A DNA stretch of 64,000 bases, taken from the NCBI RefSeq assembly GCF_963169125.1, contig NC_084796.1, positions 216,652,448 through 216,716,447 of the forward strand, read 5' to 3'. The stretch comes from Humulus lupulus (lineage: Eukaryota > Streptophyta > Magnoliopsida > Rosales > Cannabaceae). Below the pieces are notes generated by a model. It was not told the origin of the DNA. It did not search any database and worked only from the letters and a program-made list of their open reading frames with translations. Position numbers and translations under genes: made by a program. Positions 57,247 to 64,000 of the stretch are shown in pieces. Position 1 is the stretch's first letter. Each line of letters starts with the position of its first letter.

Positions 57247-58092
57247 ATGGAAGGTAAGACCATCAAGATCATAAACCAAGACCTAGTGAGGTTGGATAGG
57301 TTTGATGGATGCAATTTCACTAGGTGGCAAGACAAGGTGAAATTCCTTTTGACAACACTCAAGATAGCCTACATCCTTGAGTCATCCTTGGCACCTCTAG
57401 CCGAGCCATCTGACAAAGACACTCCCGAGGATATGGAGAAAAGAAGGAAGAGGGAGGAGGTAAATCTCCTTTGTAGGGGTCGTATCCTCAACGCCCTATC
57501 CGATAGACTCTATGACCTCTATACCGAGACCAAATCGGACAAGGAGATATGGGATGCACTTGAGAAAAAGTTTAAGGTGGAAGAGGAAGGTACCAAAAAG
57601 TTTTTGATATCTCAATATTTCGATTTCAAATTTTTCGGTGATAAACCAATTCTTCCTCAAATTCATGAATTTCAAATTATTGTTAACAAACTGAAAGTTT
57701 TAAAGATTGAGCTTCCCGAGGCCTTTCAAGTTGGTGCTATAATGGCTAAATTACCACCGACTTGAAAGAGCTATAGGAAAAGAATCCTACATAAAAATGA
57801 GGATTATTCTTTGGAGGAAATCCAAAAACATATTCGAATCGAAGAGGAATCGATATGTAGAGATTAACTTGTGGAGGGGTCTAACAGAGAGACTTCCAAC
57901 GCAAATGCGGTGTCACAACAAAAACATCCCAAACACAAAGGGAAAAAGGATAACGAGAAACCTTTGGGTCCAAAAACCAACCCAAACAAGTTTAAGGGCG
58001 AGAAAGGTCCTAGCTTTGTGTGTGGGAAAAAGGGTCACTATGCTAGAGAGTGTACGCATAGAAAAGACCAACAAAGACCTAAGGTGAACCCA
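57247..58092 (+). pseudogene. Copia gag
   Basis: Capsid precursor, start chosen at the Met at 57247 (MEGKTIKIINQDLVRLDRFD), close behind the LTR; a Met four codons upstream is also possible. The UBN2/gag-polypeptide domain is clear (FTRWQDKVKFLLTTLKIAYIL, NALSDRLYDLYTETKSDKEI, WDALEKKFKVEEEGTKKFLI). In-frame stops lie at 57763-57765 and about 57866. The frame continues to a Lys-rich region and a zinc knuckle, FVCGKKGHYARECTH, whose first Cys is replaced by Ser. The frame then runs into protease without a break. Confidence 0.92.
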
Positions 58093-58578
58093 ATTCTAGA
58101 GGAAAACATAGTTGCTACTCTTAGTGAGGTGAATGCGGTCCAAGGCAAGCTGAAAGGGTGGTGGTATGATACATGTGCCACCATCCATGTCACCTATGAC
58201 AAATCATTGTTCAAGACCATTGAAGAGTCAAAGGGCAACCATGAGATACAAATTGGCAATAAGGGCAAATACAAGGTACTTGGCGAAGGTACTATTGAAG
58301 TCTGTTTCACCTCCGGCAAGAAAGTTACATTAGTGAATGTACTTTATGTTCCCGAAATGAGTAGAAACTTGGTAAGTGGTGATTTGCTTGGAAAGGCCGG
58401 CATTAAAGCCGTTTTTGAGTCCGGTAAAATTATAATTACCAAATCAAATGTATTCTTGGGAAAAGGGTACTCTTGTGAGGGAATGGTTAAATTGTGCACC
58501 AATGATGTAACTTTCAATGTTATCAATAAAAGTGCTAATTCCGCCTATATTGTTGAGTATGATTCTTTATTTTTGTGA
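58093..58578 (+). pseudogene. Copia protease
   Basis: Retropepsin-like segment continuing the gag frame. The active-site motif, usually WWVDSGATxH, reads WWYDTCATIHV near 58160, so the essential Gly after Asp-Thr is Cys and the enzyme is inactive. The following conserved stretch (KYKVLGEGTIEVCFTSGKKV, TLVNVLYVPEMSRNLVSG) is typical of copia protease. A stop at 58576-58578 separates it from integrase. Confidence 0.9.
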
Positions 58579-59631
58579 CATCTTAGACTATCGCATATAT
58601 GTTTTTCAACCATGAAAAGAGTAGTAAAATGTTGTATAATTGCATGCAATATTAAAAACTATGGTAAATGTGAAACATGTGTTAAGGAAAAAATGATTAA
58701 GAAACCATTTCCTAGTGTAGAAAGATCGTCTAATTTACTAGATTTAATCCATAGTGATCTTTGTGAATTAAATGGTGTTTTAACTAGAGGTGGTAAAAGG
58801 TATTTTCTTACTTTTATAGACGATTTTAGTAGATATACCTATGTGTTTCTTTTAAAGCATAAAGATGAAACTTTTGATGCTTTTAAATTGTATAAATTAG
58901 AAGTTGAAAATTAACTAAATAAAAAGATTAAGGTGCTAAGAAGTGATAGAGGAGGAGAGTACTTCTCTAATGAATTCAATACATTTTGTGAAGAAAATGG
59001 TATAATTCATGAGTGCACTACACCTTATACACCACAACACAGTGGTGTTGCCGAAAGGAATAATAGGACTTATCTAGAGATGATAAATTCTATGTTGGTT
59101 ATTTCTAAGTAGAACTTCAACTTATGGGGTGAAGCGCTTTTAACTGCTTGTCACATTCTTAATCGAATACCGATGAAGAAAAATGAGATATCTCCATATG
59201 AGTTATGGAAAGGAAGAAAACCCAACATAGGGTACTTCAAAGTGTGGGGGTGTCTTGCATATTGCAAGAAAAACAAACCTAATAGAACAAAGTTAGGTTC
59301 AAGAGCCATAAAGTGTGCTTTTGTTTGTTATGCCAACAATAGTAAAGCTTATAGGCTACTAGACTTAGAGTCTAATGTTGTAATTGAATCTAGAGAAGTT
59401 GAATTTTTTGAGAATATGTTATGTGATGACAATTCTCAAGCTTCAACATCTATAAAGGAGAGTTTGTTATATGATAACAATTCTCAAGCTTCTACATCCA
59501 AAGTTGATTCTCAAAAGGAGAGTTCTCAAAAGGATGTAAAGCAACCCTTTGAACCTAGAAGAAGTCAAAGGCTTAAAAATCATAAAACTCTAGTAGTGGA
59601 TGAGATAAATTCTAAACGAATTTCATTCTAG
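58579..59631 (+). pseudogene. Copia integrase
   Basis: Same frame as gag. A pre-integrase zinc region (LRLSHICFSTMKRVVK, CETCVKEKMIKKPF) precedes the core. The acidic residues can be read: LDLIHSDLCEL, FIDDFSRYTYVFLLK, SDRGGEYFSNEFN and the catalytic Glu in HSGVAERNNRT. Stops lie at about 58912 and 59110. The C-terminal part (PYELWKGRKPNIGYFKVWGC, then a Ser/Gln-rich linker with two NNSQASTS repeats and RRSQRLKNHKT) leads to a stop at 59629-59631. Apart from nonsense codons the domain looks complete. Confidence 0.93.
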
Positions 59632-60694
59632 ATGGTAGAAGGAAATAGAGAGGAAGTCATTAGGAAAATTCAAATTGTACTTCTCGTTGACGATGATCGT
59701 AAGACTTATAGAGAAGCTATGCCATCGAGAGATAGTGCATCCTAGAAAGAAGCCATCAATGATGAGATGGATTCCATTCTTTGCAATAACACTTAGGAAT
59801 TTGTAGACCTCCCATTGGGGTCTAAGCCAATTGGGTGTAAGTGGGTATTTAGGAGAAAATACCACACTGACGGCACTATCCAAACCTTTAAAGCTAGATT
59901 AGTAGCTAAAGGGTTTAGGCAAAAAGAGGGTATCGATTATTTCGATACCTATGCGCCTGTTGCAAGAACAACTTCTATACGAATTTTGTTTGCTTTAGCT
60001 TCGATACACAGCTTGTATGTTCATCAAATGGATGTCAAAACGACATTCCTTAATGGTGACCTCAATGAGGAGGTCTATATGGAACAACCCGAAGGGTTTG
60101 TCCTACCAAAATATGAACATAAAGTTTGCAGACTTGTAAAATCATTATATAGATTGAAAACAAGCTCCTAAGAAATGGCATGAGAAATTTGATCAAGCCA
60201 TCATGTCTAGTGGGTTTAGACATAACAATGGAGACAAGTGTTTGTATTCCAAAACTTGTAAGGATTATGTGATCATTGTTTGCTTAAATGTGGATGACAT
60301 GCTTATTCTAAGTAATAGCATGAAAGGGATAGAAGAAACGAAGAGGTTTCTATCATCAACCTTCAAGATGAAAGATCTTGAAGAAGTTGATACCATACTC
60401 AGTATCAAAGTAAAGAAACATAGTGGGGCTTTTGCGTTAGGGCAAGCCCACTATGTTGAGAAAGTAATGAAAAAATTTAACCATCTCAAGGTTAAAGATA
60501 CCAATACTCCATTCGATCATAGTGTAAAACTAGAGAAGAATGACGGAAGAACGGTGTCTCAATTGGAGTACGCTAGTGCTATAGGGAGTCTAATGTACGC
60601 TGCCCAATGTGCTAGACCTGATATAGCCTTTGCGGTAAGTAAACTTAGTAGGTTTACAAGTAATCCAAGTGTGGATCACTGGAAGGAAATTTGA
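59632..60694 (+). pseudogene. Copia reverse transcriptase
   Basis: RT begins after linker sequence with stops at about 59743 and 59795. Motifs: GCKWVFRRKYHTDGTIQTFK, ARLVAKGFRQKEGIDYFDTY, HQMDVKTTFLNGDLNEEVYM and EQPEGFV. A frameshift near 60171 (after SLYRLK) moves to the frame that continues with QAPKKWHEKF, SGFRHNNGDKCLY and the catalytic box CLNVDDMLILSNS. Both aspartates are present; the residue before VDD is Asn where Tyr is usual. The thumb and connection follow (YASAIGSLMYAAQCARPDIA). A stop at 60692-60694 divides it from RNase H. Confidence 0.93.
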
Positions 60695-61256
60695 AGAATC
60701 CTAGGTCATGTCAAGAAAACCAAAGGGCTAAGCCTTCACAGCTCCAAATTTCCTTTAATTTTAGAAGAATATACTGATGCAAGTTGGATATCCAATCTTC
60801 GGGACAACTTGTCCACAACATGTTGGGTATTTACACTTGGTGGAGGTGCAATTTCTTGGGGTTCCAAGAAACAAACCTGTATATCTCATTCCACTATGGA
60901 CGCAGAGTTCATAGCTCTAGTTGCTACCAGCAAAGAGGCTGAATGGTTAAGGGATCTGTTGATAGAGATTCCCCTAATCAAAGAGAATGTATCTACTATA
61001 TCGATACATTGTGATAGCCAAGCGACATTGGCTAGAGCATACAACGGAGTGTATAATGGGAAGTCTAGACATATTAGTCTGAGACATGGATATGTAAGAG
61101 AATTGATTCAAAGAGGAGTCATCTCAATACCTATGTGAGAACAAGTGAAAATCTGGCGGATCCTTTCACTAAGCAACTAACGAGGGATTTAGTGGCTGCA
61201 TCATCTCGAGGGATGGAACTTAAACTCCCTAAAGAGATTCACGATTGATGGTAACC
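60695..61256 (+). pseudogene. Copia RNase H
   Basis: Continues the RT frame. Active-site positions are visible: EYTDASWISN, STMDAEFIALVATSKEAEWL, HCDSQATLARA and GKSRHISLRHGYVRELI. The first three acidic residues are present; the last motif reads RHISLRH. After a stop at 61136 the usual end of the protein (NLADPFTKQLTRD-like, in a shifted frame) can be followed to about 61256. 61257-61635 is untranslated sequence before the PPT. Confidence 0.9.
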
Positions 61257-61635
61257 TATTTTAACACTAGTTATTCATCTAGTGTTAGGTTCAATAGGTA
61301 CTTATAAGTCAATCAAGTGAATATTAGTTGTACTCAAAACAAGTCTCATCTGAGATATTGAGTACTTGTGTGTTACCAAAGTGAACATTGCAAAGGTGTG
61401 TGTGTTATCACCGGTTTGTTATGATGAAAAGATTGTTCAATGCCTAGTGCAACCAAATTTTTGACAAATTTTGTGATAATTACACTATAGTAAAGTTCAA
61501 GTTGAAAAACACTTTGCTTTATGCACTAATGCAAAGAATCCTATAAGATAGAGTTCTTATTTAATCAAGTGGGAGATATGTTATATTTCAAAATATAATG
61601 ATTGATTAAATAAGTGTTACAATAGATAACTATTT

Positions 61636-61650
61636 AATCTCGTGGGGGAA
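61636..61650 (+). other. Copia polypurine tract
   Basis: ATCTCGTGGGGGAA directly precedes the TGTTATATT start of the 3' LTR. Confidence 0.8.
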
Positions 61651-62746
61651 TGTTATATTATTTTATAATATATTGTAATATTATATTATATTATAATATA
61701 ATGTTTTAGATTAAATAAATGTGGTAAAGAGTGTTACATATTGTAACATATAATAAAGAGTTACAATATTCAGATATATGAGATATATCCAAATAATGTA
61801 ACATATTTGGTGTTACAAATTTGTAACTTCCAAATATTACCCTTTATTGTGTAAATTTGTGGTTACACAATATTGAGATGAATTTCATAAAGCCATATGT
61901 GAAATGGTTGTTAAAGATATGATTTTAACCCCAATAATGTGTTTTGGGAGTTACAAAATCATTTGGGAGGGTTTGGAACCGTTAGGAAAAACTGCACATT
62001 TTTTGTGCTTTAAATTGATCAGTGGCCACCACAGGCCAAAAACTGGCCAATTTTTCAGTTTTTTTCAATCTTTGTTGAACAGCTCAAAAAACCCAAATAA
62101 CTCACAAATCTCATTTTTAATTCCATATTAATCCAATTAAACATTGGTAACAGCCATAGGAGTTGGTGGAATTTGAAATTCATAGGGTGTCTCTAAACTC
62201 TATAAATAGGAGCCTATAGCTCACTTGAAAGACACAACATTTCTATCCATTAGAGCACTTGGCTAGAAACACCTTGAGGCTTGATTATTCCAGAATGCAT
62301 TTCAAAAATCTGTGAGAGATCCCTTAGTTCTTGAGTTAGGGGGATATAAGCTTTTGGACAAAGGTTTCAAACCTTGTTCAAGTTGGTGATCCCCAACACT
62401 CTTCACTTTGGTTGTGTGAGTGAGAGTTTATTGTTTTTGTTCTTGTTCTTATTTTCTACTTTTTTATTTTCTACTATTTCTTCTTGTTCTATTTACTTGT
62501 ACTTTTGTTTAAGATTTGTAATCCTTTTATTATCTTTTGTTCAAGCACTTATAGTTTATTTGTATCTTTTTTTAATAGAGTTGTATTTTCTATTTCTATC
62601 ATCTTACATCTCCTTCTCCTTTTATTTGTAATTTTCAGTTCTAGAGTTGTAACTCTTTTTAAATCAATCATTATTTATTTGTAATATATTGCATAGAGTT
62701 GTAATTTATTATTATTTCCATTGAGGCAAAATATATTTTCCTAACA
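61651..62746 (+). repeat. Copia 3' LTR
   Basis: 1096 bp, nearly the same sequence as the 5' LTR. The main difference is a loss of about 75 bp of GC-rich micro-repeats near 62015-62050. The TATA box lies at 62201-62208. Confidence 0.93.
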
Positions 62747-62751
62747 CACAT

Positions 62752-63063
62752 TACACCACAAATTTCCAGCCCTCAATTGGAACACAAAGGATAGGCACAG
62801 AAATAAACTTATCCTTCATTGTCTAGAAGCTCTCTTCACATTTTTCAGTGCATGCAAACTTCTGATGTTTGCAGGTTAAGTTGGTCAATAGGGTGAAGAT
62901 CTTCGAGAAACCCTCGACAAACTTCCTATAGTAACCCGCCAATCCTAAGAAGCTTCGAAATTCTGAGGCATTGTTTTGCTAGGGCTAGTCTCTAATGGCC
63001 TCGATCTTCGATGGGTCTACTGTATGCCCCATTCTTGGACACTATATGCCCTAGGAAAGTTAC
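62752..63063 (-). pseudogene. Element C RT thumb and start of RNase H
   Basis: To the right of the copia element the minus strand carries KCEESF, a stop, TMKDKFISVPILCVPIEGW and KFVV, the stretch that leads directly into the CDASK motif preserved at 56018-56046. Upstream, the RT thumb-like region (YYRKFVEGFSKIFTLLTNLT in part, with shifts) can be recognised to about 63063. The reading frame is broken several times. Confidence 0.8.
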
Positions 63064-63715
63064 CTATTCCAGCCAAAACTCACATTTAGAGTACTTGGCA
63101 TACAACTGATGTTCTCGCAATCTGTTCAGAGTAAACCTCAAATGCTCCTCGTGCTCCTCCTTGGTTTTTGAGTAAATAAGGATATCATCTATTACCACTA
63201 CCATAAACTTGTCCAAGAAATCCTTAAATATCCTGTTCATCATGTCCATAAATGTTGCTGGGGAGTTTGTGTGTCCAAAAGACATCACTAAGAATTCATA
63301 GTGCCCAGAGCGAGTTCTGAAAGCCATTTTCAGAATGTCTCCCTCTTTCACTTTCAACTGGTGGTACCTGGATCGCAGATCAATCTTTGAGAATACAGCT
63401 GCCTGATAAAAAAGGTCGTCTATCCTAGGCCAAGGATATTTATTCTTAATGGTGACCTTATTGAGTTCTCGATAATCAATGCACATCCCCATACTCCCGT
63501 CCTTCTTTTTCACAAATAGAACTTGTGCTCCCCATGGTGAATGGCAAGGTCTTATGAAATCCTTATCCAACAACTCCTGTAGCTTGTTCTTAAGTTCCTT
63601 TAACTATACCGGTGCAATTCGATAGGGTGCTTTAGAGATCGGTGCAGTTTCCGGTGCAAGCTCGATTACAAACTCGATTTCTCTATCTGGGGGTAATCCT
63701 GGTAATTCTTTGGGA
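63064..63715 (-). pseudogene. Element C reverse transcriptase
   Basis: RT with most motifs intact: a linker ([20 protein letters not shown]), then [79 protein letters not shown], and the catalytic box [11 protein letters not shown] with both aspartates. Three codons are missing from the [11 protein letters not shown] region ([15 protein letters not shown]), and one stop lies in the linker. Unlike A1, this domain could have been active recently, but its partners are disabled. Confidence 0.92.
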
Positions 63716-64000
63716 AACACCTACAGAAAATCACAAACAATATTTACATTTTTTGGCTTTAGTTATAACTCCTTGGATTTATCCACTACACTATCCAGGA
63801 ACACTGAACAACCATGTTGCATCATATTTTGTGCTTCTAATGCAGATATTACGGGTGTCCGAAAACCCGTTACTTTGTCTTTAACGGAAAAGGCCTCTCT
63901 TCCTTTGGCCTGAACTCTACGGTCTTCTTCCGACACTCTATCGTAGCCCCATGTTTGGATAACCAATCCATGCCAAGTATGACATCATAATCTGGTATGC
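63716..64000 (-). pseudogene. Element C protease end, cut by window edge
   Basis: The last part of the protease region. At the window edge the minus strand reads PDYDVILGMDWLSKHGATIE, the conserved end of chromovirus protease. After a frameshift it continues to the RT linker (VISALEAQNMMQHGCSVFLD in the frame open at 63966-63763). The catalytic DSGA loop and gag lie beyond the window. Confidence 0.85.

Larger units (their letters stand above)
56047..62746 (+). mobile_element. Ty1/copia retrotransposon, complete but inactive
   Basis: A 6.7-kb element with LTRs at 56047-57218 and 61651-62746, and gag, protease, integrase, RT and RNase H in copia order on the plus strand. The flanking 5-bp duplication is imperfect: CACAA (56042-56046) and CACAT (62747-62751). 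All domains from 57247 to about 60171 lie in one frame interrupted by stops; a single frameshift near 60171 moves the rest to another frame. It inserted into element C between residues of the RNase H motif VVYCDASK. The lineage within copia was not determined. Confidence 0.95.
46813..64000 (-). mobile_element. Ty3/gypsy chromovirus C (Tekay-like), split by two insertions
   Basis: Minus-strand element whose 5' part lies beyond the right window edge. In element order the window holds protease end (64000-63716), RT (63715-63064), RNase H (63063-62752, 56046-56018 and 52179-51827), integrase with chromodomain (51690-50331), PPT (50297-50312) and a long 3' LTR (50296 to about 46813). CACTA-3 (52180-56017) and a copia element (56047-62746) interrupt RNase H. 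Integrase and chromodomain motifs place it near A1 and A2, but its LTR is different and about twice as long. Confidence 0.88.

Overview
This is a plant nuclear sequence made almost wholly of nested, decayed transposable elements. The families point to a flowering plant, probably a eudicot: chromodomain Ty3/gypsy, Athila-like and Tat-like gypsy elements, Ty1/copia, a plant L1-type LINE with a DUF4283 ORF1, and CACTA elements with TNPD, Transposase_24 and Ulp1-like genes. I could not identify the species. I see no convincing host gene, tRNA, rRNA, CRISPR array or bacterial feature. Every coding region carries stops, frameshifts or lost catalytic residues.

Layout. (1) 1-8417: a minus-strand chromovirus-type gypsy element, A1. 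It has a left LTR cut by the window edge, gag-PR-RT-RH-IN-chromodomain remnants, an extra ORF in the leader, a PBS and a right LTR. (2) 8430-13711: the 3' part of a plus-strand Athila-like element (end of pol, env-like ORF, PPT, LTR). (3) 13712-15373: AT-rich, probably a copia-like LTR remnant. (4) 15374-22395: pieces of several gypsy elements. These are LTR family B in inverted orientation at both ends, the 3' part of a minus-strand Tat-type element (T1) whose extra ORF runs antisense to the element, and the 3' end of a second A-type element (A2). (5) 22400-25890: a second Tat-type 3' region (T2, plus strand) with its own antisense ORF, PPT and LTR. (6) 25910-30706: an end-to-end LINE on the minus strand, flanked by a perfect 16-bp target duplication. 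(7) 31332-40584: an end-to-end CACTA element (CACTA-1) with TSD CTA. (8) 40638 to about 46812: part of a second CACTA (CACTA-2). (9) About 46813-64000: a minus-strand chromovirus (element C) whose RNase H is split by a 3.8-kb CACTA with no recognised genes (CACTA-3, 52180-56017) and by a complete Ty1/copia element (56047-62746). Only 29 bp of element C lies between those two insertions.

No gene set here forms a working pathway. The logic is serial insertion: CACTA-2 appears to hold element C, which holds CACTA-3 and the copia element. The most interesting structures are the intron-bearing antisense ORFs with their own TATA boxes in two Tat-type elements, a phased cluster of GATATATC palindromes in the promoter part of three A-type LTRs, the extra leader ORF of A1, and an 11 x 28-bp tandem array in CACTA-3. 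Family assignments come from recognising motifs by eye; no database search was run.
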